In this document: positions 1 through 9,841 of the stretch, piece by piece
Layout of the letters: every line of letters starts with the position of its first letter
Position numbering within the stretch: position 1 is the first letter of the stretch
Assembly (NCBI GenBank): GCA_964035575.1
Contig: OZ037848.1
Span: 868,001 to 932,000 of the forward strand
Source of the DNA: Rhynchopus sp. YZ270_cl-10
Taxonomy: Eukaryota > Euglenozoa > Diplonemea > Diplonemida > Diplonemidae
Direction of reading: 5' to 3'
Length of the DNA stretch: 64,000 nucleotides
Notes under the pieces: generated by a model
What the model was told of the DNA's origin: nothing
Databases searched by the model: none
What the model saw: only the letters and a program-made list of their open reading frames with translations
Translations under genes and position numbers: made by a program

Positions 1-1619
1 GTATATTTCTTTGGGTTAAATGACTTTGCGAGTGGCAAGACGGGTGGTGGGATGGTGGGGAACGTGAAAGGCGTGCGCAAAACATCTCCTCGGTAAGTTT
101 CCGAGAGAGAGAGAGACAGAAGAAAAGAATAAACGAACCAGAGAGTGGTTGAAAACGTGCTAAAAACACAGCGGTCGTGCTCATGCAAAGGTTGGGGGGA
201 CGTGAGTGGTCCGTACCGAAAGAGAACAGAGGCGGTTCGCAACCGCTCGGGCGAAATCCAACACTGTTTATGGGATTTATACCTCACAGCCTACCAGCTG
301 AAACAAAGAGAGGTTGGAAAATGTAAAACGCCTCGCCGTTCATTAGCGGATGCAGAGCACAAAAAATAAAATAAAAATAGTACCGCATGTATACACCATC
401 TTTAAAAAAAAAATATAACAAAAAGAACAACCAAAAGGCAATGAGGTGTGGGTAAGAAAAAGGCCTCAATGCCTGCAAAGGATGTTCAAAAAAAAAAAAT
501 CGCAAAAATAAAATAAAAATGAACAATAGCAAAAACGCACATAGTTTTCGGCCGTGTATTTTTTCCAAATGCAAAAAAAACTTACAAAGTCTGTATAATG
601 ACTTTACACGGCGCAATCTCAATTTATTATCATTTTTTTTTTCTTTTTCCTTTTGAAAACTTAGTTGCATTGTCGTATACAACTGCTAGGGTTTTTGTTT
701 TCTCCTCCACTACAGACAGTTTTCACAGGAAAGAAAGTTGGAAGATGAAGCAGGTCTTGCTGTTCGCGTCCATCTTGGAGTAACGTTGATAAACGTGGCA
801 GGTTGGTGCAAGTATCGTTTTTTTTTTTTTTTTTTCTTCTTGAAAACTTTTTTACCACTCCTTTTGGGAACGGAGTATGTACGGTCCTGGAAGCTCCAAG
901 AAAATGGAGTCGGTGGGCTTAATAGGAAGTTGCCTTCCTAAACGTGCACACACAACTGGCAAAAAGGGGAGGTGTCGTCACTCACCTGTATCATCATTGA
1001 AATACCATTGTTTACCAATGGTACACTCCAATACTGTTGCCCCGTTTTCTTTTGAAAACTTTTGTTTATGTATGAGTGTAGACACCCCGAGGATGAGCTC
1101 TACTGTATCGTTTACTTTTTTTTTAATATGTTGTGTCGACAATCGCCTAACGCACCCTACCTTGAGGGTAGGTAGGTTAGGGCCCGCACGCAATGTTATT
1201 ATTTCTACAAGGGGCAGGGGTGATCGTGACGACTTCGGCAAAGAACGAAAAAGGGAAAGAACAGAGGAAGTATGTAAGATGAATAGACCACTCGATGAAT
1301 GTGCGCATCACACTGCATGGCAAGCCAGTGCAAGTCCCTTTTATTTTTTTTTTTCGGTGAAAGGATAAATGAGCGTTGTTGGTTTTATTTTTAGGAAAAA
1401 GGAAAACGTATAAAGTGAAAATATGCAAACATCTCGCCATTCATCAGCGGACGCAGGGCACTGAACAAAACAAAAAAAAAAAGTTGACCTGAAATACAAA
1501 AACGCCCTCATGAACAGCATGGGGTAGACCCCCAAACCATGCAGTCTTACCTCCTTTTCGATAAAAAAAAGGGATAAGAAAAAAGAGGGGAAATATTTGT
1601 CAGACCAGCCTCTCTGTGA

Positions 1620-1802
1620 GTCACCTCATGCCATAGACCACGGCGTTCTTCTTAGATGAGAAGGCCATTAGGTCAACAGGAAATAGTAGAATCGGTAGGT
1701 AAGTAAAGTTGTTTTCGTTGATTGCACAATCCTCCTGTTTGAGGGATGATTGGCGACCGTACCGGTAATACTATTTCTCCTTTAAAGCAAGCTTCGTAGG
1801 AA
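1620..1802 (+). repeat. Family G dispersed repeat
   Basis: About 180 bp, containing GATTGGCGACCGT and ending near AAAGCAAGCTTCGTAGG. A close copy lies at about 38890-39015 and a more diverged one at 2585-2700. The 5' part is also found alone at 44436-44500. This copy and the one at 38.9 kb are highly alike, which suggests spread that is not very old. No coding potential is seen. Confidence 0.6.
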
Positions 1803-2250
1803 TAAAAACAAATAAAAATTATGAGATGAACCTAACTCATATGCCAAGATCACCTAAAAGGGATATCGCATAATCATGCACGAAAAAAATCGACTTATTT
1901 TTTTTTTCTCTCACACACTTCAAAGAGTGTTTCAATACACCACCCTGAAGTACAGAAAAAGTGTCAATAAAAAATTAGATTTCATATGCTCTCGATTCAG
2001 GAGAACAGAAAAGCATAGCATAGGGAGGGGAGGGAAGGGGAGGGAGGGGGGTAACACATTTTTCGCAGCTCGTTATTTTTTTTCAGGAAGAAAAAAAAAG
2101 GGGAAGTTTGTAAGTTGAACTGCCTCTCAATGTGCTTAGTCACCTTAAAAAAAGGGGGGGGGGGGGTGCGAATCAATGAGCAAAAAACGGTGAGAGAAAT
2201 AGTTGTGGGGTTATTTGATAGATAAACTGCATGGGAAAGGGGGAGGAAAA

Positions 2251-2375
2251 TTGAAATACAAAAAAGCCCTCTCGTGAACAGTGCACCTTTTGGTATATGA
2301 CCGGGTGTACCGTGGGGTAGACCCCCAAACCATGCAGTCCTACAATCCATTTCGCGGATTGCATCTGAAATGGAG
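2251..2375 (+). repeat. Family A dispersed repeat (representative copy)
   Basis: This is the longest copy of the commonest repeat, about 120 bp. On the plus strand it starts TTGAAATACAAA, passes through CCCTCTCGTGAACAGTG and ATGCAGTCCTACA, and ends ACATCTGAAA. It contains a GGGG-TCTA-CCCC mini-hairpin (read on the minus strand). Other whole or partial copies lie near 1482, 12332, 14480, 15600, 16208, 17001, 27177, 27730, 33430, 35832, 44885, 48541, 48664, 49056, 49985, 50122, 56147, 56970 and 62217. All have the same orientation, antisense to the genes. An A-rich 3' flank fits a SINE-like element read on plus, but I see no good Pol III A/B-box pair. Confidence 0.75.
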
Positions 2376-2490
2376 GATCTGATGGCTATCAAAGCAATTT
2401 GTTTGATGTTTTGGTTTTATTTCTTTTATTTTCTGGGAGGTGAACAAAAAATTTAACGAGTGAAAGATAGGAATCGTCAAGGGAAGAAAA

Positions 2491-2563
2491 AAGTTGATTG
2501 TGCAAAACGCCTTTGGCACTGACACTCCGCGGGTTATCGAATCCCCCGGAGTGTTGCGCTCTT
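2491..2563 (+). repeat. Family C repeat with a T-arm-like hairpin
   Basis: The repeat runs from about TGCAAAACGCCT to GGAGTGTTGC. ACACTCC and GGAGTGT pair around a GGG/CCC inner stem whose loop on the minus strand reads TTCGATA, recalling a tRNA T-loop. Other copies lie near 3166, 41299, 48325 and 53953. Variants lacking the hairpin lie near 314, 1412, 13072 and 43207. All copies share orientation. No complete tRNA cloverleaf can be drawn, so tRNA ancestry is only a possibility. Confidence 0.6.
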
Positions 2564-2815
2564 AGGGGAATGAAAAGAAATAGCAACGCTGATAGGTAAG
2601 GTAAAAGGAAAAAAGGTTTTTCCGTTCATTGCTCAATTACCCTGTTGGAGGGGTGATTGGCGACCGTATCTGAGGAACTATTTCTCACACAGCCAAACTG
2701 CGGATTTAACAGCCACACAACGAAGCGTCTTCATTGTGGGGAGGGGAACAAGGCGCTATGCAAAAAAAATAAAATAATCGCTGAAAGATGTATACTTCTG
2801 AACTAAACAAAACAA

Positions 2816-2960
2816 AAAAACCCCCCAAAAACCCCTATTTTGGGGGCAGGATTCACCCGGGGGTCCCCGGGAAATGACCTGCTTTTGAAAAAACTAAAAA
2901 TGGACAAAATTTCCTTCGGGGGTCGGACCCCCCTCCACCCCCAAAAGCCAACTTTTGCCG
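2816..2960. other. Cluster of C-run/G-run palindromes
   Basis: Several short perfect inverted repeats sit side by side: CCCCCAAAAA facing TTTTGGGGG, CCCGGGGGTCCCCGGG, and GGGGGTCGGACCCCC. They could extrude as hairpins or mark the edge of a mobile element. I find no second copy in the window. Confidence 0.45.
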
Positions 2961-3304
2961 AAACATTAGCTAGAGAGACCTGATCCTGCCGCTCTCGCGC
3001 TATTTTATCCCACCAGACCCCCCCGCACTCAATCGCAATAATATATTCACAATATTATATCGCACAACGCTCTTCAACACCTTCTCATTTAGCCACCTTG
3101 ATTACACCGTTAAAAAAGCAAAAACACTCGGAGGGAGGGAACAAAAAAAAACAAAAAGTAAGTAAAGTTAGTGCAAATCGCCTCTGGGACGCAGGCACTG
3201 ACAAGAAATCGTGAACAGTGTAAACTTTTGCTACACCGGGATCCATTTTTCGAGGGTATACATCTCAGGGAAAAAGGGTGGTCAATCCAGAACCAAAAAT
3301 CCCC

Positions 3305-4867
3305 TCATATACACCCGGTTTCCACTGTCTGTTTCGGCTTCGAAATTTCGTAGCATGACTTTGAGTCGAGACAGTCGTCCATCTCTGCCATGCTGATGTC
3401 AAGAAGCGTTTCTGGTTCTCTCTTCTTCCCCCCTGGACCACCCTTGGTCACCATTAGGACCACAGCCCCCACGAGACAGATGGAACCTATCACAACAGGG
3501 ATCCACACAAAGGCATCCAGAGAGCTTCCACTCATCAAGGAGGTGTCGCTGGAGGGGGCAGGGGCCTTCTCGGTTATGTCCTCAATTCCTCCGAAAGCGT
3601 TGACCTGTGGACCCAATCCGTTTGATCCTAGCGCACCGTTCCCTTCCGCTGCAGCTGCCCAGGTTGTGTCAACGTCGTTCGCTGCACTGTCCAAGGTACC
3701 AATCTCCTCGTCAACAATATCGTACTCAATGTACACCCCCCCTTCACCATAGCTCCCTAATGGCTGTGCATTGCGGGTGAGAGTAGTAGAAAATGCGGTG
3801 CTGCGGTACTCTGTTTTTATTCTATTCTTTTCTTCGGAAAGCAGTTCGGAATTCCAGGAACGTGGTATGGTGGTGCTCCAGGTGCCTAAAAGAGAATTAG
3901 GGGGCACCGTAGAATTGGCCATTAAAGCGCCAAGACGACGGACAATCAGACGAGAGGGGTCTTGGCGAAGCGCTTCGGAGGCCCAAAGGAGAGCCCATCG
4001 GAGGTGGCGAAGAAGTTGTTTTGGGTTGTCAGAAAGGTCTCCAGCATTGCCTGCAAGCCGAGCCCGAGAGGACACACGGTGACGTCCTACCTTCGCATCC
4101 TCCCCATCATTGACTTCATCTCTCTCCCTTTCGTGTCTTCTATACTCCTCGCTACACGACGTTCCCTTCCGTTTACAACAGTACAACGCTTCTGCAGAAT
4201 TTAATGTTCCCGAAGCATCCGCCCCGCATCGTACTGTACAAGCAACGTCTTGAGTGGTACAACAAAAATCCCGTTGAGGTAAACCCCAAGCAGACACATT
4301 GCCTTCAAAACAGCGGGGTGCGTTTGGGCAGCCAATACCGAACCTTCTACAGCAATGGAACGCAACCGGGGGGAAGATGAGGGTTCCGTTGCGTTGCGAG
4401 GATTCGCAAAACTCTGCAGCACGTTTTGTCTCTTCTTCTGTGGGACTCAAACACCCGATCGAACGTTCTCGACAGCAATACGCTCTCTGCACCCTTCCCC
4501 ATGGCGCTGCAGTGTTTGCATCCCAATCGCAGGTAAACACTGTACTACGTAACACCTTGCAGGCCACACCGTGCCAACGACAACAATACATTTTCTTCTC
4601 AAGTTCCCAGGTTTCCATTGATCCAAGGTCAGCAGTGCAGTCCATCCTGGTCAACGCTCCACACCCGATTCCCATGGTTTTACAACAGAAACGTTGGTCT
4701 GTAACGGACAGCGTATCAACGCGTAAACCACATCGCGCAGGGTCAAATGGTGGTAGCCCCCCTGTTGGTGGGCCGCCATTCCATCCTGACCTAGATGGGT
4801 CAGTTGGGTGATGCGGCTTCTGCCCTCCGCACAACCCAACAAAAACAACAAAACAAAAAATCCGCAT
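3305..4867 (-). CDS. Type I membrane protein with six CC-x5-x3-C cysteine modules
   Basis: The product is 520 aa if translation starts at the ATG at 4865-4867. The open frame runs 77 codons further upstream, but that part is low-complexity and starts in a repeat, while this Met opens a good signal peptide (residues 1-16). Six modules follow at about residues 61, 95, 131, 172, 202 and 230, each an aromatic or His residue, Cys-Cys, five residues, then a Cys a few positions on (for example FCCKTMGIGC and YCCRERSIGC). A Ser/Thr- and charge-rich stalk leads to one membrane span (about 453-473) with a Lys-rich stop-transfer and a roughly 45-residue acidic tail. I infer a cell-surface protein. Cys-Cys repeat proteins of this general look occur in protists, but I recognise no named family. 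No intron is needed. Confidence 0.7.
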   Translation of the reverse strand: MRIFCFVVFVGLCGGQKPHHPTDPSRSGWNGGPPTGGLPPFDPARCGLRVDTLSVTDQRFCCKTMGIGCGALTRMDCTADLGSMETWELEKKMYCCRWHGVACKVLRSTVFTCDWDANTAAPWGRVQRAYCCRERSIGCLSPTEEETKRAAEFCESSQRNGTLIFPPVAFHCCRRFGIGCPNAPRCFEGNVSAWGLPQRDFCCTTQDVACTVRCGADASGTLNSAEALYCCKRKGTSCSEEYRRHERERDEVNDGEDAKVGRHRVSSRARLAGNAGDLSDNPKQLLRHLRWALLWASEALRQDPSRLIVRRLGALMANSTVPPNSLLGTWSTTIPRSWNSELLSEEKNRIKTEYRSTAFSTTLTRNAQPLGSYGEGGVYIEYDIVDEEIGTLDSAANDVDTTWAAAAEGNGALGSNGLGPQVNAFGGIEDITEKAPAPSSDTSLMSGSSLDAFVWIPVVIGSICLVGAVVLMVTKGGPGGKKREPETLLDISMAEMDDCLDSKSCYEISKPKQTVETGCI

Positions 4868-5080
4868 CTCAAATAAAAGGAAGATAGGAGAAAATGGAGG
4901 AGTTTTTTGTTTTGAAAAAAAATGTAGTGTAGATGTGAAAAGGGTGGGGAGGGAGGAGGGAGAACGGGTTGTGTAACTTCTGTGTGTTGTGGGGGGGTTT
5001 TTTGGTGGAGGAGCGGTATTGGGTATCAGATAGGCAGAGGAGAATGGGGTTTTTATTTCTTTTTTTTTTTTTGAATAGAT

Positions 5081-5319
5081 GAGGTGATCCAGTCTCACGC
5101 CTTTTCACACATTTTCACATGGTTTCACGGTGTGAAAAAGTGTGTACGAAAGTGAAAAAAAAAAACTGCTTCACGCACTCTGAGTGGATTCCTCCAGAAA
5201 AAAACTTGGTGTTTTCACATGGTTTCACACATTTTCACTTGATTTCACACATTTTCACCTTGGTTTCACACGTTTTCACGGTGTGGAAAAGTGTGGAAAA
5301 GTGTGCGCTGGATCACCTC
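5081..5319. mobile_element. 239-bp MITE with TTTCACAC subrepeats
   Basis: Terminal inverted repeats GAGGTGATCCAG (5081-5092) and its complement (5308-5319) are flanked by a direct repeat AATAGAT at 5074-5080 and 5320-5326. This is a clean 7-bp, possibly imperfect 8-bp, target-site duplication. The interior is a run of degenerate TTTCACAcaTTTTCAC units in both orientations. It has no coding capacity. A 7-8 bp duplication would fit a hAT-like non-autonomous element. It lies about 210 bp upstream of the start codon at 4867, so it may sit in that gene's 5' flank. Confidence 0.75.
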
Positions 5320-6018
5320 AATAGATAAAAGAAATAAATTTCTTTTTATTTAAAACAAAAGGCACCCAGTGTCCAAAACAGGGGGGATGTCTGGGGACAA
5401 AAACAGATTTCTGTATTGGGGAGGGTGGGAGTATTTTTCGCTAAAAGGTAGGATTAAAAGTAAAAGAAAATGATGTTACACATCGGGTAGTCGAGTCCAT
5501 TTGGAAATTACATAAATACATACAAACAGTACATAATACATGTAGCCCTAAAAAATACGAGGTCCGAGAACCAACATGTATAGGGACCAATGAGTCGTGG
5601 TGAATTCAAGTAATGATCAGTTACCGAGAAACAACCACTGGTCGACAAACACTAGAAAAGAAAAATCAGACGAGTATACACTACGTGGCGTACTTGTGGT
5701 GTGGTATTGTGGGGAAGGAGTAACGTAACGCAAAATAATGGTGGGAGAAACAGGGGGGTTTTTGAAGAAAACTAGGTGGGGAGTCAGCCGTGTCCTCATC
5801 AGGAAGTACTTCAGCATCTACATGTATGTCAGTAGACACATTGGTAACAACAAGCACATCAGCACCCATAGTCACCTTATTAGCATTAGTCAAAGTGGCA
5901 TAGGCAAGCAAACGTTTACCAATACCACGACAACGTGAAGATAAAGCAGACGAAGGAACAGAAAGCTTGTTGGACAACGAAGGAGAATGGGGGGGGGGGG
6001 GGGGGGGATGCAACGCAC
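5320..6018. other. Spacer with an unexplained minus-strand reading frame
   Basis: A minus-strand reading frame at about 5690-5960 encodes a stretch around VTMGADVLVVTNVSTDIHVD with mixed composition unlike the simple repeats around it. I cannot assign it; it may be an exon or transposon remnant. A G-run of about 18 bases (5990-6007) abuts the left end of the next element. Confidence 0.25.
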
Positions 6019-6443
6019 ACGGCGGGGTCCGCACACCCCGAGGGTCCGTAAAACGGCATGTTAGGAGGGTCCCTCTTTACGGAGTGTCATTACGTACCCT
6101 AGGGTACGTAATTACGGAGCCTCCCAGGGAAAGGGACTCTCGAAAAATTTTTTTTGCCCCCGTTTAGGGCTAATTTCGACGATTTGAGGCCATTAAAAGC
6201 AAAATTTGGCACTTTTGAGCATCTGTGGGGGTCTAAAACGCAGTTTAGAGTACCACAATTTTTAGTGGGTTTTACCGAAAACAAGTCAATTTTTGGTCCG
6301 AAAAAAAATTTTTTTTGACATCACAAAATTGCCCTTGGTGGGACTATGTGTCCTCAATGCTGGGCGAAAAATGCAAATATAGCTATTTTTAACTTTCACA
6401 CACAATTTTAACGGGTTTTACCTGTGTACCTGTGTACAGCTTA

Positions 6444-6721
6444 TTTGTTGTGAAAGACATCTTCCACCATGCATTGAGGAGGGTAAGACAGTGGTCGCAG
6501 TTTGTACTTGATAGCATTACAACATTTAACTTCTCCACGGGGGTCTTGGGCCGTTCACTCGGTTATACCTTGACCAGCGGAAGAGGCCTTTTTGGTCTCT
6601 AGAATATCCGGTATTCCCGAACGGAGGCGCACTTTGTGTGTTACTACGACCTGGCAATTTCCAGCAGTAGGTTAAGTAATCTTTCTTGTAAATTGTTGGA
6701 TCATTATCTCCTCAGTGCATG
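6444..6721 (+). repeat. Diverged, end-truncated copy of the 8621-8948 MITE
   Basis: This stretch matches 8630-8914 closely, lacking about 9 bp in the middle and the outermost TIR bases on both sides. It ends at GTGCATG. A shared TCACGACTTTTTTC follows about 55 bp later, so the two copies may descend from a larger duplicated segment. Confidence 0.6.
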
Positions 6722-7023
6722 AATGCCCCACGTGACTGGACACTTTTGTGTTTGTCATGTGGAGCTGTGGTTGCTTTTTCACGACTTTTTTCCTTGTACA
6801 CCAGTGTATCGTGTACCGGGGTACTGGGCCGAAAATACACCAGTACCCAGGTGCCTGGGTGCCCAGACACACCTCTGTACCCAGAATCCAGTCTCCCACC
6901 CAGAAAACCTACTCATACACCAGAAAAGTGAAAATAGCTACTCGACCAGAAAAGTAGCTGGGAAAAGTTCAGAAAAAGCCAGAAAATTTCAACAAAATGC
7001 ATTTTTAGGTTCTCGAAGACACT

Positions 7024-7121
7024 GGGTACTGGGTACTGGGTACTGGGTACTGGGTACTGGGTACTGGGTACTGGGTACTGGGTACTGGGTACTGGGTACT
7101 GGGTACTGGGTACTGGGTACT
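7024..7121. repeat. Tandem array of GGGTACT, 14 units
   Basis: There are fourteen perfect 7-bp units. Because 7 is not a multiple of 3 and no unit makes a stop, all three plus frames stay open and give the same heptapeptide pattern. The minus strand does likewise. Imperfect related sequence (CCAGTACCC, GGTGCCTGGGTGCCC) lies 150-200 bp upstream. I regard the apparent proteins as artefacts of the repeat. Confidence 0.9.
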
Positions 7122-8620
7122 GGGCACCCAGAGAAAGCACCTTAAAAGCAGCGAAGGCGCAGGTTACGGGGAAGACAAGGTATGTAATTATGTTTAACTT
7201 TCAGTTACTAGTGAAGATTGAACAAAAAAATGCCGCATATTTCAACTTGTTCGTGTTTTCAACTCGAAATAAACGCGTAATGTTCACACTATTAAATAGC
7301 TATTTTTTTACGCACCAATCATTTTGTGTCACCTCATGACATGAAGGAGGAAATAGAAACAAAGCATTTTGAACACACTTGCGGTTCTGGGGACGAACCG
7401 CGCTGCAGAGCCACTCCTCAGGTCGAGGTGTGTGCGTTTCACCACAACCTCTCCCATGGGTTTTATCGTGTGATGAGTGTTACGTTTCTATTTGGTTCCA
7501 CAGGCGCTCGTTACCTGCTTCACATAATTCACCTCGCTTCACTCGAACCATTTGTGCAGCAGGTCACTCTCTCGACCTGTAGCGTGGAAAAAATCTATCT
7601 TATTTCACGGCAATAAATAGCCTTTTTTATTAACCTCACCTTTCCCGACTACTACGTTTGCATACCATAACTTAATCACACCCCACATTTACACTTATAC
7701 AGGATCGTGAAGTCTGAACTGCACCCGCGATTGCGATGAGAAGCTTCACCGCGGTCCGACATTCAACAACTCAAAATCTACCCGCATCAATCTATTCTGA
7801 GTTTGCGGACGAAGATCTGGGTGGAGGGGGGTGGGTACACTTAGTCAGTCACTGCTATAGCCATTAACCAAGGGAGCATAGCTAGTGCAAGAAATTCGAC
7901 TTTGGAAACCTTCCGGAAAGTCTGTCCTCTGCTTGCGGAGGACTAGACACAAGAAAATATTGCGTTCCCCCAGAAAACCAGTGCACAATTCACACTCCTT
8001 GTGGGTGGTCTTGTTGCCTTTTTTGTCAACAGTAATTTTGGCCCAGGCATGCTCTCGAAGCATGACAATTTAGTGTGTATGGGGCAGGGTGTTGTTTTGT
8101 TCTGAATTCTCTTTGTTATAACATCTAAGTCAATCGCGGGTGGTGGTTTGTGTAGCGTGAGGCACTCTTTTTAACAAACTTCCTGCGGCTGCTAAAGTGT
8201 TATTTCTTCGGATTTAACAACGTACAGCGTAACATAGTGGATTAGCCTGGTCGACACAACCTTTGATAGCTATGGGATAACCAACCCCCTTCGACCCCTT
8301 GTGGGTTCACTGAACAAGCCCTAGTGGTAGTTAAACGCGATTGACATTTACATTCCTAAAGATGAAAGAACAAGACAACACTTCTGTACCCGCGCATCAA
8401 AATTGTGGAAAACTTTGCACCCCAAACACCCTCAACAACGCCCGCCAAAAGGCGCCCCTTGTTGCTGGGACTTGGTTCTCATTGATACACTGCACAGCAG
8501 GCATTCCTCTGAGTCCAACGCAGTTTGGCCTGTCTGCAGCGTTGCACCGAAGGTGCACGAAGACAGGGTCTGGTGGTAAATTTTGCGTCTCGCATTCCCT
8601 CAGGGAAGTTTAAAAACTCT

Positions 8621-8948
8621 TGAGCTCGGTTTGTTGTCAAAGACATATTCCACCATGTATTGAGGAGGGTAAGACAGTGTTCGCAGTTTGTACTTGATAG
8701 CATTACAACATTTAACTTCTCCACGGGGGTCTTGGGCCGTTCACTCGGTTATACCTTGACTACCGGAAGATATTCTTGAGGCCTTTTTGGTCTCTAGAAT
8801 ATCCGGTCTTCCCGAACGGAGGCACACTTTGTGTGTTACTACGACCTGGCAACTCCAGCAGTAGGTTAAGTAATCTTTCTTGTAAATTGTTGGATCATTA
8901 TCTCCTCAGTGCATGGTGGAAGACGTCTTTGACAACTAACCGAGCTCA
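8621..8948. mobile_element. 328-bp MITE with 47-bp TIRs
   Basis: The two ends (8621-8667 and 8902-8948) are inverted copies with about five mismatches in 47 bp, starting TGAGCTCGGTT and running to CTCCTCA/TGAGGAG. An inner inverted pair (ACCGGAAGATATTCT facing AGAATATCCGGT) makes a second hairpin. No target duplication is clear. It has no coding capacity and is nested in the 3.2-kb TIR element. Confidence 0.7.
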
Positions 8949-9241
8949 CGACTTTTTTCGGTATGTAACTTGGGATAGGCCCACATGATCATGGTCTATC
9001 ATGTGGTACCTGTGTACCACTCGGTTTGCTCCCAGGGCTTTTCGACCAGCAGTCACACATCCAAACAGTGATTTCCCACCTTAGACCACGTAATTACGTA
9101 CCCTAGGGTCCGTAATTACGGACCCTAGGGTACGTAATTACGGACCCTAGGGTCCGTAATTACGGACCCGGGTCCGCACTTGAGGGTCCGTAATGAGGGT
9201 CCGTAAAATTTACGGACCCTCGGGTGTGTGGACCCCGCCGT

Positions 9242-9841
9242 GCAGTTGTTTTTTTTTGAAAACTTGGTTGTATTAGTGTAGCCACCCTAGAGTGTGCTCC
9301 ACTATACTAAACATTTTTATGTCACCCTTTCTCTTAGGGATATACATGGACGTCCTTACAGGCAGTACACCGTAACCTATAGGTGTAGCAGAACCGAAGT
9401 CCTGGCCTGACCGTGTGTCGCTGATTAATGCTCTGGGTGCGAGCACCCGTCATAGCATGGGAAGACACGCCCAGCATTTATATACCCTGCCAGGGTTTAA
9501 CTTTGCATAGGAGGGGCAGGGACGTTTAGCACCCTGAGGACAAGGGGGAGAGTCCCGCATACCCAAAAAGAAAGACAAAGGCTATGCACTGGTAGTTTAA
9601 AGAAGAGGCAGGGTTGCTGAAAAACAAAAAGACCCTGAAGGCAAAACGCCCCGCATACCCCTCCTCGCCTCCTGTTTTGTAATCTCTCAGGTAGGAGACA
9701 TGGTTCGAGCGGTCAACACCTTCATAGAGTTTCTGGAAATACAAAAAAAATCAATTTAAATGTGCTAAAACGCAGCTCGTGCAGCTCATGAGTCTGCACC
9801 ACATCCAACGCGAAGTGTGCTGTCAACAGGCTGTGCGTCTC
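9242..9841. other. Spacer with repeat families F and L
   Basis: No gene is seen. A family F copy (GAAAACTTGGTTG, GTGTGCTCCACTATAC) lies at 9250-9310. A family L copy (TACATGGACGTCCTTACAGG, GGTGTAGCAGA) lies at 9325-9395, with its sister at 46475-46555. A family D fragment lies at about 9757-9810, just downstream of the leucine-rich-repeat gene's stop codon. Confidence 0.5.

Larger units (their letters stand above)
1..3304. repeat. Gene-free mosaic of short dispersed repeats
   Basis: I see no convincing gene here. The stretch is a patchwork of repeat families that recur through the window (family letters are mine). Family D lies at about 144-190 and family E at 200-262. C variants lie at 314-360 and 1412-1466. 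A family I copy lies at 836-1045, F at 1050-1105, M at 1130-1195, A at 1482-1565 and 2251-2375, G at 1620-1802 and 2585-2700, B at 2104-2150, and C at 2491-2563 and 3166-3210. Most copies are bordered by A or T runs. Short reading frames here overlap these repeats on both strands and show no conserved protein. Confidence 0.7.
6019..9241. mobile_element. 3.2-kb TIR element, decayed, with nested MITE
   Basis: Inverted ends of about 35 bp (CGGCGGGGTCC, then CACACCC, then GAGGGTCCGTAAA) lie at 6019-6055 and, complemented, at about 9205-9241. Both ends run inward into tracts of CCCTAGGG and CGTAATTACG palindromes (6080-6125; 9085-9215), a subterminal repeat pattern usual for DNA transposons. No clear target duplication is visible; the left side is a G-run. 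The interior has no long coding region. Short minus-strand stretches, for example 7845-8063 with Cys and His residues, may be transposase debris but are unassignable. It contains a complete MITE (8621-8948), a related segment (6444-6721) and a 7-bp array. Confidence 0.6.

Noticed and set aside
2491-2563. Possible tRNA gene suggested by the T-loop-like TTCGATA
   Set aside because: No acceptor stem, D arm or anticodon arm can be drawn around it in any copy. It is kept only as a repeat hairpin.
6723-7145. 140-codon frame ending in WVLGTGY repeats
   Set aside because: It depends on the 7-bp array, which is open in all frames. The upstream part has no conserved content.
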